Under the pieces are notes generated by a model that was not told where the DNA came from, searched no databases, and saw only the letters and a program-made list of their open reading frames with translations. From assembly GCA_947522695.1 (NCBI GenBank), contig CANNTX010000001.1:1-55608 (forward strand): a DNA stretch of 55,608 nucleotides. Reading direction: 5' to 3'. The position numbers and the translations under genes are program-made. This document shows positions 33,499 through 41,659 of this stretch, in pieces (the first letter of the stretch is position 1; each line of letters begins with the position of its first letter). This DNA is from an uncultured Bacilli bacterium. GTDB taxonomy: Bacteria > Bacillota_I > Bacilli_A > RF39 > UBA660.

Positions 33499-34767
33499 GT
33501 GAAAGATAAAATAGCAAAATTTGTAAATGTGATGAAAAGGGATGGTTTTTTTAAGACTATTAAAAAAACTTTTACATATGTTATGGGAAATTATGTTAAT
33601 AAAATAAATATTATTAAAAGGGTAAAATATGTAATTAATAAAGATAAAATTAGTGAAGAAATAGATGATATTCTTAATTTAGATTATGATAGAATTTTAG
33701 TTTGGAGAGGATCTTTTGGTTGGAATGTTCCTTTATATCAAAGGCCACAACAAATTGCTAATTATTTAATTAATAAAAGATGTTTAATATTGTATGAAGT
33801 TACTAGAATGACTGATAAAGTTGATTTTATTAAGAAAGAAAAAGATAATCTTTATTTAGTTAATTATGAAATTGGAGCTTTTGAAAAATTATTATTTAGT
33901 AAATTATGTAGAATTAATAAACCTAAATATTTACAATTGTATTCTACTTGTTGGGATGTAAGAAAAGATGAAGTAGATAATTATGTTAATAATGGGTTTA
34001 AACTTCTTTATGAATATATTGATGATTTAAATCCTAAATTAGCTGGAACTGATAAATTACCATTAAATGTTGCTGCTATTCATGATTATGTTATTAAGAA
34101 TAAAGATGTTCTAGTTGTTACAAGTGCTGATAAATTATATGAGGATATGGTTAATAAGAGAAAATCCAAAGAAAACATTATTTTATCATCAAATGGGGTT
34201 GATGTAGAACATTTTAAACATGAAAAGAAAGATGTTTCTGTAATGGATGAAATAAAAAAAGAATATAAAATGATAATTGGATATTATGGTGCCTTAGCTA
34301 GTTGGTTTGATTATGGTCTTATAAGAAAACTTGCTAAACATTATAAAGATATTGCATTTGTTCTAATTGGAATTAAATATGATACAAGTTTTGATGATTC
34401 TAAAATAAATGAACTTGATAATGTTAAATATTTAGGTGCTGTTGATTATAATGAATTACCTAATTATGCAAATTATTTCGATATTGCATGGATACCATTT
34501 GTAGTTAATGAAATTACTCTTGCTACTAATCCTTGTAAATTATTTGAATATATGGCACTTAATAAGTATATTATTGCTTCTGATTTACCTGAATGTCATA
34601 AATATAAATCTGTAAATATTGCAAAAAATTATAAAGAATACGTTAATTTAATTGATAATTATAAAATAGATAAAAAGTATATTGATTTATTAAATAAAGA
34701 AGCTAATTTAAATAGTTGGGATAGTAAAGCTGATGATATTGTCAAATTATTAAAGAGTGTTGAATAG
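33499..34767 (+). CDS. GT4-like glycosyltransferase (TuaH-type)
   Basis: A 422-residue GT-B enzyme. The N-terminal 60 residues are basic; then RGSFGWNVPLYQRPQQIANYL, IILSSNGVDVEHFKHE, IGYYGALASWFDYGLI, KYLGAVDYNELPNY and NPCKLFEYMALNKYIIAS follow the TuaH-like pattern. GTG 33499 lies 5 bases after AGGTGA; GTG 33490 is also in frame. It is a single-gene unit between two terminators, last in the glycopolymer locus. Confidence 0.88.
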   Translation: MKDKIAKFVNVMKRDGFFKTIKKTFTYVMGNYVNKINIIKRVKYVINKDKISEEIDDILNLDYDRILVWRGSFGWNVPLYQRPQQIANYLINKRCLILYEVTRMTDKVDFIKKEKDNLYLVNYEIGAFEKLLFSKLCRINKPKYLQLYSTCWDVRKDEVDNYVNNGFKLLYEYIDDLNPKLAGTDKLPLNVAAIHDYVIKNKDVLVVTSADKLYEDMVNKRKSKENIILSSNGVDVEHFKHEKKDVSVMDEIKKEYKMIIGYYGALASWFDYGLIRKLAKHYKDIAFVLIGIKYDTSFDDSKINELDNVKYLGAVDYNELPNYANYFDIAWIPFVVNEITLATNPCKLFEYMALNKYIIASDLPECHKYKSVNIAKNYKEYVNLIDNYKIDKKYIDLLNKEANLNSWDSKADDIVKLLKSVE

Positions 34768-34800
34768 TTAGTATATTCAATACAAAAAGTTACTAGTTTT

Positions 34801-34842
34801 GTAAAGTTTTTGAATTACTAGTACAAAAACTTTGCTTTTTTT
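34801..34842 (+). terminator. strong intrinsic terminator
   Basis: GTAAAGTTTTTG (34801-34812) pairs with CAAAAACTTTGC (34824-34835) with one G-U pair, followed by seven T. It closes the glycopolymer locus. The rest of 34843-34993 has a TATAAT (34881-34886) and a T-rich stretch but no gene. Confidence 0.88.
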
Positions 34843-34993
34843 AACATATTATTGTGTTACTAATTATTATGAAATTAATGATATAATTAGTATTAAAGAA
34901 TGGATTAGAAATAATTGCATCGATGAGATATGAATGGTTTGTAAATACTATTAATTTAGTGCTTTTTTTGTTATGATTATAACGTGATGTTAT

Positions 34994-35989
34994 ATGAAAA
35001 TAAATATGTATGACTTTGATGATACCATTTATGATGGAGATTCAAGTGTTGATTTTATAAAATATTGTTATAAAAAAGGTTATGTTAAATTTAAAAATAT
35101 ATTAAAAATAATGGGTAGTTTTGTTAAATATTTTTTTGGAGTTATAGATATTACTGAATTTAAAGAGGTTTTATTTAGTTTTTTAAGTAATATAGATGAT
35201 GGGGAAAGAGTTGTTAGTGAGTTTTGGAATGAACATTATAAGAATATTAAGAAATTTTATTTAGACAAAAATCATGAAAATGACATTATTAATTCTGCTA
35301 GTCCGTATTTTTTATTAAAGCCTGCTTGTGATAAGTTAGGTGTTAAAGATTTAATTGCATCTGATATTAATATTAAGAATGGTAAGTTTAAAGGTAAAAA
35401 TAATAGTAAAGAAGTTAAGGTTAAAAATCTTAATAAAAAATATAAAGATTGTGTAGTTGATGAATGTTATAGTGATAATCCTTTTAATGATAAATATATT
35501 TTAGAACTTGCAAATAAATCTTATGTAGTTAAGGGAGAAAATTTATTTGATTATAAAGCATATAAACCTAGTTTTGCTAAATCTATATTTAGAAAATTAT
35601 GGGATTTTTATAGAAATCATTTAGAAGTAATTAATTATTTGTTTATAGGTGGATGTACAACTATTATATCAATTTTAAGTTATGCTTTATTTGCTAAAGT
35701 TTGTGGTCTTGATTTAGTAGTATCTAATGTGTTATCATGGATTGTATCTGTATTATTTGCTTATTTTACTAATAGAGTTATTGTTTTTAATAGTAAAAAT
35801 AAGAATTATATAAATGAGTTTATTTCATTTACGGGAAGTAGGGTTATTACGTTGATATTAGATACATTGTTAATGATTTTGTTTGTTAAGTCATTAAATA
35901 TGAACGATATGATTGCTAAAGTAATTGTTCAAGTTGTTGTTATTATTGGAAATTATTTGATTAGCAAATTATTAGTGTTTAAGAAGTAG
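34994..35989 (+). CDS. fusion: HAD-family phosphatase plus GtrA-like membrane domain
   Basis: A 331-residue protein. Residues about 1-195 form a HAD-IB (SerB-like) domain: nucleophile motif DFDDT (7-11), a helical cap, the conserved Lys region and acidic motif near VVDECYSDNPFND. Residues about 210-330 are four helices of the GtrA family (YLFIGGCTTIISILSYALFAK ... IVSVLFAYFTNRVIVF). GtrA proteins are thought to help lipid-linked sugars or phospholipids cross the membrane. The PssA-like gene starts 10 bases downstream, suggesting a phospholipid or lipid-phosphate head-group substrate. Fusion and substrate are inference; the domains are clear. Confidence 0.87.
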   Translation: MKINMYDFDDTIYDGDSSVDFIKYCYKKGYVKFKNILKIMGSFVKYFFGVIDITEFKEVLFSFLSNIDDGERVVSEFWNEHYKNIKKFYLDKNHENDIINSASPYFLLKPACDKLGVKDLIASDINIKNGKFKGKNNSKEVKVKNLNKKYKDCVVDECYSDNPFNDKYILELANKSYVVKGENLFDYKAYKPSFAKSIFRKLWDFYRNHLEVINYLFIGGCTTIISILSYALFAKVCGLDLVVSNVLSWIVSVLFAYFTNRVIVFNSKNKNYINEFISFTGSRVITLILDTLLMILFVKSLNMNDMIAKVIVQVVVIIGNYLISKLLVFKK

Positions 35990-35999
35990 GTGTGAGTTT

Positions 36000-36632
36000 A
36001 TGAAAAAGTTTATAGGTTTTTATAGAGATTGTGATTTACTTACTATGAGTGGTACTTTTATGGCTCTTTTGGGATGTATATTATCAATTAATGGAAGTAA
36101 AGTTATTCCGATATTTTGTTTAATAATTGCTGGGATATGTGATGCTTTTGATGGAAAGTTAGCAAGAAGAAGAAAGTCTAGTGAAATGCAGTGTGTATAT
36201 GGTGTACAACTTGATTCACTATCTGATTTGATCTCATTTGGTGTTTTTCCTTTAGTTTATACAATTAATATACTACCAAAGAATTATTATTTTGGATGGG
36301 TTGCTTTAATATTTTATAGTTTATGTGGAATGATTAGACTTGCTTATTTTAATACACTTGATATTTGTAAAGAAGCTAATAAAGAATATTTTGTTGGAAT
36401 GCCTATTACGTCTATTGCTATATTTTATCCGATTGTTTATTTATTTTTATGGTTAATTAAATTTAGATTCTATCCAGAAATTATATCTATTTTTATGATA
36501 TTAGTCGGACTATCTTTTATAAGTACAATAAAAATTAAGAAGTTAGATGACAAGAAAAAAATTATGCTTTCTGTTGTTGGAATTTTATTTATTATAATTT
36601 TTTTAGTTTTTTGTTATTTTTGTAAGAAATAA
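36000..36632 (+). CDS. pssA: CDP-alcohol phosphatidyltransferase, phosphatidylserine-synthase-like
   Basis: A 210-residue polytopic enzyme that exchanges CMP of CDP-diacylglycerol for an alcohol, probably serine. The metal motif reads DAFDGKLARRR then GVQLDSLSDLISFG, that is DG-x2-AR ... G-x3-D-x3-D, with slightly longer spacing than usual, as in PssA. Six helices. AGGTGTGA precedes ATG 36000. Partner gene upstream: the HAD-GtrA fusion. A terminator follows. Confidence 0.85.
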   Translation: MKKFIGFYRDCDLLTMSGTFMALLGCILSINGSKVIPIFCLIIAGICDAFDGKLARRRKSSEMQCVYGVQLDSLSDLISFGVFPLVYTINILPKNYYFGWVALIFYSLCGMIRLAYFNTLDICKEANKEYFVGMPITSIAIFYPIVYLFLWLIKFRFYPEIISIFMILVGLSFISTIKIKKLDDKKKIMLSVVGILFIIIFLVFCYFCKK

Positions 36633-36668
36633 AAAATCTGTATAAAAAATGATATAGATTTTTTTATT
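36631..36668 (+). terminator. intrinsic terminator after pssA
   Basis: AAAAAATCTGTAT pairs with ATATAGATTTTTT across an A-rich loop (arms about 36631-36643 and 36652-36664), followed by T. Confidence 0.7.
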
Positions 36669-36772
36669 TTGCCAGATAAATTAATAAATTTAGGTATAGT
36701 AATTTTAAATTTTTGTTATTTGCATGATAGGCTTAAGTATAATAAAATGCATTTTGTAAGGAGATAGATTTA

Positions 36773-38638
36773 ATGCTTGAACTTAAAAATGTAAGTAAGA
36801 AATATGATAGAGATGTTTTAAAGAAAATAAATTTGAAGTTTGGAAATAAAGGATTTATATGTTTAGTTGGTGAATCTGGTAGTGGTAAAACAACTCTTTT
36901 AAATATTATTGGTGGATTAGAACAACCGGATAGTGGAAAGGTAATTTTTAATGGAAATAATATAAAAAATATAGATAGTTCTTTTTATTGTAATCAGTTA
37001 GTTAGTTTTATTAATCAAAATTATAATTTAATTGATAAATATACTGTATTAGAAAATATTTTATTACCTATTGAACTAAGAAGAATAAGAAGTCCATGTA
37101 ATGTGGATAATATATTAAAAATGTTAGGTATTCATAGTTTAAAAAATAAAAACGTAATATCTTTAAGTGGTGGTGAAAAACAAAGAGTAGCAATTGCGAG
37201 ATGTATAGTACAAAATACGAGAGTAATTTTAGCTGATGAACCTACGGGAGCACTTGATTCGGAAAATGCTTATAGTGTAATGAGAATACTTAAGAATATA
37301 TCTAAACAAAAATTGGTTATAGTTGTTACTCATAATAGAGAATTAGCTAATACTTTTGCCGATAGTATTATTAAAATAGCTGATGGTAGAATAGATGATA
37401 AATTAAATGTTATAAATAAAAATAAATATTTCAAAATAAAATGTAATAGAAAAAATAAATTATCTTTTATAAAATTAGTTAAGTATGCAATTAAAAATTT
37501 AAATAATAAGCTATTAAGAAATATTTTAACTATTATTGCATTTACAATTGGATTATTTAGTTTGGGAACTGTATTATCAATTAAAACTGGATTTAATAAA
37601 GAATTAGATATGTTAAATAAATCATCATTTTTTAATTATCCCTTAGTTATAAGTAAAAATAATTATTTAGATAATTTTAATAGTAAAGTTGAAAATAAGA
37701 ATGGTGTTAATGTTAAAAAAGGATCATTTATTACGAATGAGATAGATGATAAATTAATTAGTTTAGTTAATAATATTGATAAAAAATATGTTAATGGGAT
37801 TACTTATTATAGAGATATTGATTATGAATTTAAAAGTATATCTTATGTTAATCCTTCAAATAATTATTTTTATTTAGTAAGTGGTAGAATGCCAGAAAAT
37901 AAGAATGAAGTATTAATATTATATGATGAAGAAGATTCAATAAGTGATAAATTATATAATTATTTAGATGTATCAAACAATGGACTTATTAATAATATTT
38001 TTAAAGTTAATGATAAGGAGTTAATAATTACTGGAATAGTTAAGTCAAATAATGACTATTTTAAATCATTAAGTGGTATTTTATATTCTAATGATTTGTT
38101 TGATAATGAAATAACAGATATTTATATTTATGCTAATAATTTAAATTCTAAAAATAAGATTAAAGATTTGCTTAAAGATTATGAGATATTTGATAATGCG
38201 GAAGAAGTTGTTAATTTGACTAAAAAAATGGTTGATGGAATAGGTTTGGTATTAATTTTATTTAGTGTAATTAGTCTTATTGTATCGATGATTATGATAT
38301 TTGTTATTTCATATATATCGGTAATGGAGAGAAATAAAGATATAGGTATATATAAAAGTATTGGATTTAGAAATAAAGATATAAAAAATTTATTTATTGT
38401 TGAAAACTTAATAATTGGTATGTGTTCTTTTTATTTAACAATGATATTTATTCTTTTAGTAGGTAATGTTATTAATAAATTTGTGTATAGTTATATTAAT
38501 TTTGAACATATTATGAGTTTAGATATATTAAATATTATTTTGTTGTTCTTTTTAAGTTTGATTTTATGTTATGTTGCAAGTTTTATTCCCGCTAAAATTG
38601 CGTCAAATAAGAAAATAGTTGACATATTTAACAATTAA
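36773..38638 (+). CDS. MacB/FtsX-type ABC transporter, ATPase and permease in one chain
   Basis: A 621-residue protein. The N-terminal ATPase has Walker A GESGSGKTT, signature LSGGEKQR, Walker B LADEPTGALD and H-loop VVTHNR. After about residue 240 a first membrane helix, a 200-residue outside domain and three C-terminal helices with an FtsX domain follow. Such mechanotransmission proteins act on lipoproteins, peptides or wall hydrolases, not classic transport. A single fused chain would act as a dimer. The ribosome binding site is AAGGAGATAG. No two-component system adjoins it. Confidence 0.9.
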   Translation: MLELKNVSKKYDRDVLKKINLKFGNKGFICLVGESGSGKTTLLNIIGGLEQPDSGKVIFNGNNIKNIDSSFYCNQLVSFINQNYNLIDKYTVLENILLPIELRRIRSPCNVDNILKMLGIHSLKNKNVISLSGGEKQRVAIARCIVQNTRVILADEPTGALDSENAYSVMRILKNISKQKLVIVVTHNRELANTFADSIIKIADGRIDDKLNVINKNKYFKIKCNRKNKLSFIKLVKYAIKNLNNKLLRNILTIIAFTIGLFSLGTVLSIKTGFNKELDMLNKSSFFNYPLVISKNNYLDNFNSKVENKNGVNVKKGSFITNEIDDKLISLVNNIDKKYVNGITYYRDIDYEFKSISYVNPSNNYFYLVSGRMPENKNEVLILYDEEDSISDKLYNYLDVSNNGLINNIFKVNDKELIITGIVKSNNDYFKSLSGILYSNDLFDNEITDIYIYANNLNSKNKIKDLLKDYEIFDNAEEVVNLTKKMVDGIGLVLILFSVISLIVSMIMIFVISYISVMERNKDIGIYKSIGFRNKDIKNLFIVENLIIGMCSFYLTMIFILLVGNVINKFVYSYINFEHIMSLDILNIILLFFLSLILCYVASFIPAKIASNKKIVDIFNN

Positions 38639-38641
38639 ATG

Positions 38642-38670
38642 TTTAAAGTTAAATCAAATAAAGCTATAAT
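38642..38670 (+). promoter_or_regulatory. candidate promoter for pduL
   Basis: TTTAAA (38642-38647), 17-base spacer, TATAAT (38665-38670), 28 bases before the pduL start. Confidence 0.45.
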
Positions 38671-38697
38671 TTAATTATGGTAGGATGTGAATATATT

Positions 38698-39258
38698 ATG
38701 AATATACCAGTAGGAATAAGTAATAGACATGTACATTTAACTGAAGAAGTATGGAAGAAATTATTTGGTGATGAGGAGATAACTGTAAGAAATTATTTAA
38801 ATCAACCAGGACAATTTGCTAGTAATATGACAGTAGATGTTAAGGTTGGTAATGCAATAATTAATCATGTTAGAGTTGTTGGACCTTTTAGAAATTATAA
38901 TCAAATTGAAATTGATGATACTGATTCTAAAATACTAGGAGTAATTCCACCTAGAAGACAAAGTGGAGATTTAGATGATAGTTTACCAATAATAGTTATT
39001 GGTCCTAAAGGAAGTGTATCTTTAGATAAAGGATTAATTATGTCAGATGCTCATATACATATGGATCCTGAAACGGCATTTAAAATGCATTTAGTAAATA
39101 AAGAAGTTGTTGATGTATTTAAAAATGGTGTTAAACTTTTAAATGCGAAGATTAAGATTTTAGATAATTCTTATATTGAGATGCATATTGATAAAGACGA
39201 AGAAGTGTTATATGACTTACATCAAGGAGATATTGTTGAATTTCAAAAGACTTTATAA
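38698..39258 (+). CDS. pduL: PduL-type phosphate acyltransferase (phosphotransacetylase)
   Basis: A 186-residue enzyme interconverting acyl-CoA and acyl phosphate. Zinc-site motifs ISNRHVHLT near the N terminus and SDAHIHMDP later are the family signature, with PPRRQSGDLDDS between. ATG 38698 gives the usual PduL N terminus (MNIPVGISNRHVH); ATG 38677 is in frame but gives an unusual extension. No microcompartment genes are near and no encapsulation peptide is seen, so it probably serves as the housekeeping acetate-pathway enzyme. Confidence 0.93.
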   Translation: MNIPVGISNRHVHLTEEVWKKLFGDEEITVRNYLNQPGQFASNMTVDVKVGNAIINHVRVVGPFRNYNQIEIDDTDSKILGVIPPRRQSGDLDDSLPIIVIGPKGSVSLDKGLIMSDAHIHMDPETAFKMHLVNKEVVDVFKNGVKLLNAKIKILDNSYIEMHIDKDEEVLYDLHQGDIVEFQKTL

Positions 39259-39281
39259 TATTATAGTGTAGTGATGTTTTT

Positions 39282-40262
39282 ATGAAGTGGAAAATTGGTA
39301 ATGTTGAAATTAAAAATCAGGTAGTACTTGCACCAATGGCAGGTATAAGTAATACAGCTTATCGACAAATAATTAAGGAAATGGGAGCAGGACTTATATT
39401 TGCAGAAATGGTTAGTGATAAGGCTTTAGTATATGGTAGTGAAAAAACATTCGATTTGTTAAAAATGAGTGATATGGAACGACCAATTGCTCAACAAATT
39501 TTTGGAAGTGATGTAGATTCTTTTGTTAAAGCGGCTAAATTAGTTGAGGATAAAATGCATCCTGATATTATAGATATTAATATGGGCTGTCCTGTACCTA
39601 AAGTGGCTATTAAATCACAAGCTGGAAGTGCACTTCTTAAAAATCCTGCAAAGATTAAAGAAATAGTTAGTGCAGTGGTTAAAGCAGTAAGTGTTCCGGT
39701 AACTGTTAAAATTCGTAGTGGATGGGATGCAAATAGTGTTAATGCAGTAGAAGTTGCTAAAGTTATTGAGGAAGCAGGGGCTAGCGCTATAACAGTACAT
39801 GGAAGAACTAGAGCACAAGGATATAGTGGAAATGCTGATTGGAATATAATAAAACAAGTTAAAGAAATGGTAAACATCCCTGTTATTGGTAATGGAGATG
39901 TTACAAGTGCTGAAAAAGCAAAAGAGATGTTAGATTTTACTGGATGCGATGCAGTTATGATAGGTAGAGGTGTACTTGGAAATCCCTGGCTTATTAATGA
40001 ATGCGTATCATATTTAGAGTCAGGAATTATTCCACCTAAACCAAGTGCAAGAGAAAAAATAGAAATGCTTAAAAGACATTATCAATTATTAGTAGATTCT
40101 ACTTCAGAAAAACAGGCAATACTTGAAATTAGAACACATGCATTATGGTATATTAAAGGAATGCCAAAAAGTGCGTATATAAAAAATGAAATTTGTAAAA
40201 CTAAAAATAGTGAAGATTTATTTAAAATCTTAAATGATTATTTGGGTGATTTAGATGATTAA
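39282..40262 (+). CDS. dusB: tRNA-dihydrouridine synthase
   Basis: A 326-residue FMN enzyme reducing uridine in tRNA D-loops. Motifs: APMAGISNTAYRQI, the catalytic Cys in DINMGCPVPKVAIKSQAGSA, VTVKIRSGWD, ITVHGRTRAQGYSG, VIGNGDVTSAE and MIGRGVLGNPW. The full-length TIM barrel plus C-terminal helical domain is present. It overlaps the following GtrA gene by 8 bases. Frames on the other strand here are shadows. Confidence 0.95.
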   Translation: MKWKIGNVEIKNQVVLAPMAGISNTAYRQIIKEMGAGLIFAEMVSDKALVYGSEKTFDLLKMSDMERPIAQQIFGSDVDSFVKAAKLVEDKMHPDIIDINMGCPVPKVAIKSQAGSALLKNPAKIKEIVSAVVKAVSVPVTVKIRSGWDANSVNAVEVAKVIEEAGASAITVHGRTRAQGYSGNADWNIIKQVKEMVNIPVIGNGDVTSAEKAKEMLDFTGCDAVMIGRGVLGNPWLINECVSYLESGIIPPKPSAREKIEMLKRHYQLLVDSTSEKQAILEIRTHALWYIKGMPKSAYIKNEICKTKNSEDLFKILNDYLGDLDD

Positions 40263-40638
40263 AAATATTTTTAGTAAACAATATTTAAAATACTGTATTG
40301 TTGGAACTATTGGTGGAATTATTGAACTAGCTTTATTTTATCTTTTAAATGATATAATGCATATTAATTACTTAGTTGCTAATGTTATAACTTTTATTGT
40401 AACTGTTACTATTTTATATTTTTTAAATAAAAAGTTTGTGTATAAAGCTGAAAATATGGATAATGTGGGATTTATAATGTTTTTTGTCAGTAGAATAGCA
40501 GGACTTGTTATAGATAGTATTGTATTAACTGCTTGTTTAAAAATATTTATGTTTCCTAGTTTAATTTCAAAGTTTATTTCGTCATCTTCTACTACTTATA
40601 TAAACTATTGTGTTGGAAAATTTATATTCAATAATTAA
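40255..40638 (+). CDS. GtrA-family membrane protein
   Basis: A 127-residue protein with four helices: LKYCIVGTIGGIIELALFYLL, then NVITFIVTVTILYFLNKKFVY, the family pattern also seen in the HAD fusion at 34994. GtrA proteins are linked to flipping or transferring lipid-linked sugars. GGTGATTT precedes ATG 40255 inside dusB. Confidence 0.9.
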   Translation: MIKNIFSKQYLKYCIVGTIGGIIELALFYLLNDIMHINYLVANVITFIVTVTILYFLNKKFVYKAENMDNVGFIMFFVSRIAGLVIDSIVLTACLKIFMFPSLISKFISSSSTTYINYCVGKFIFNN

Positions 40639-40820
40639 TTTTATAATTACATTTTTAATATTTTTCTTTACTGTTTTCTTTGTTTTATTTAATTATTGAT
40701 AATTCATTTTTAACCAATACTCACCTTATTAACTTTTTTATGTTTTATTAATATGATTTGTTTTTCATAATCCATTCATTTTTTTAGTTTTACCCGTCTA
40801 ATAAATGAAATAATTAGAGA

Positions 40821-40849
40821 TTGAATTATGTTTAATAATAGTCTATAAT
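40821..40849 (+). promoter_or_regulatory. promoter of the zinc-ribbon/OB-fold gene
   Basis: TTGAAT (40821-40826), a 17-base spacer and TATAAT (40844-40849), 24 bases before the start at 40874. Upstream, 40639-40820 is T-rich with no gene seen. Confidence 0.75.
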
Positions 40850-40873
40850 TAAGATAGGATATGGAGGATAAAA

Positions 40874-41563
40874 ATGGATAAAGATGATACTAAAAAAGTA
40901 GTTAAAAAGAGTACTAGAACTAAAAAAGATACTTCTAAAAAAATTAATGAATTAAATGAAACAGTTAAGAAAACAGTAAAGAGTGATATTGATAATGTAG
41001 TTAAAGAAATTAAAGAAACTGCAATTAAAGAAGTAGAAGATTTAACAAATAAACAAAAATGTAAGTTCTGTGGTAAATATTTTGATAAGGGAATGACTAT
41101 ATGTCCTAATTGTCGTAGAAGAAATAAACGTTCTTCTGGTGACTTTATATTTTTTGCGGTGCTTGCCATTGTATTCTTATTTTGTATTTTAATTTTTTAC
41201 TTTATTGATACTAAGGTAATTAATAAAGAAACTTATGAATCTTATACACAAAAATGTGTATTAGTTAGTTATGAAGATTTAGTTAGAGTTCCTAAAAAAT
41301 ATTTGTATAGTGATGTAACCTTAGTTGGTAAAGTTGTTGAAGTAACAGGAACTAATGATGGCTTATATAATTCTATGAATATTGTATTAGATTTAAATTT
41401 ATTTGATGATGGTTATGAAAGCCTTGTAAATGTTGAATTTAATGATAGTTCTTTTGAAAAAGGATTTATAAATGGTGATATAGTTAAAGTTTATGGAGAA
41501 TATTCAATTATAAATGGAAATACGCCTACAATTCAGGCAAAATATATAAATTTAAATAATTAA
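40874..41563 (+). CDS. membrane protein with zinc ribbon and OB-fold (tRNA_anti-like) domain
   Basis: A 229-residue protein: a Lys/Thr/Glu-rich, probably coiled-coil N terminus (about 1-55), a zinc ribbon CKFCGKYFDKG...CPNCRRR (about 57-78), one membrane helix (about 85-107) and an outside domain (about 120-229; YLYSDVTLVGKVVEV ... GDIVKVYGEY) with an OB-fold pattern. Function unknown; such proteins are common in Firmicutes membranes. It has its own promoter and terminator. Confidence 0.78.
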   Translation: MDKDDTKKVVKKSTRTKKDTSKKINELNETVKKTVKSDIDNVVKEIKETAIKEVEDLTNKQKCKFCGKYFDKGMTICPNCRRRNKRSSGDFIFFAVLAIVFLFCILIFYFIDTKVINKETYESYTQKCVLVSYEDLVRVPKKYLYSDVTLVGKVVEVTGTNDGLYNSMNIVLDLNLFDDGYESLVNVEFNDSSFEKGFINGDIVKVYGEYSIINGNTPTIQAKYINLNN

Positions 41564-41578
41564 TTTAATTAACAAATT

Positions 41579-41603
41579 GATCATGTGTAAATATGATCTT
41601 TTT
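41579..41603 (+). terminator. intrinsic terminator
   Basis: GATCAT (41579-41584) pairs with ATGATC (41593-41598), followed by five T. Confidence 0.7.
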
Positions 41604-41626
41604 AATTGTTTAATTTTTAATTTTTG

Positions 41627-41635
41627 TGGTAAAAT
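41627..41635 (+). promoter_or_regulatory. extended -10 promoter of uvrA
   Basis: TGG followed by TAAAAT, 24 bases before the uvrA start. No clear -35. No SOS operator is obvious. Confidence 0.45.
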
Positions 41636-41659
41636 ACTACTGAAATGAAGTGATGTAAT

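Noticed and set aside
39491..39877. Long minus-strand frames inside dusB
   Set aside because: They are shadows of a gene with full family motifs on the plus strand.
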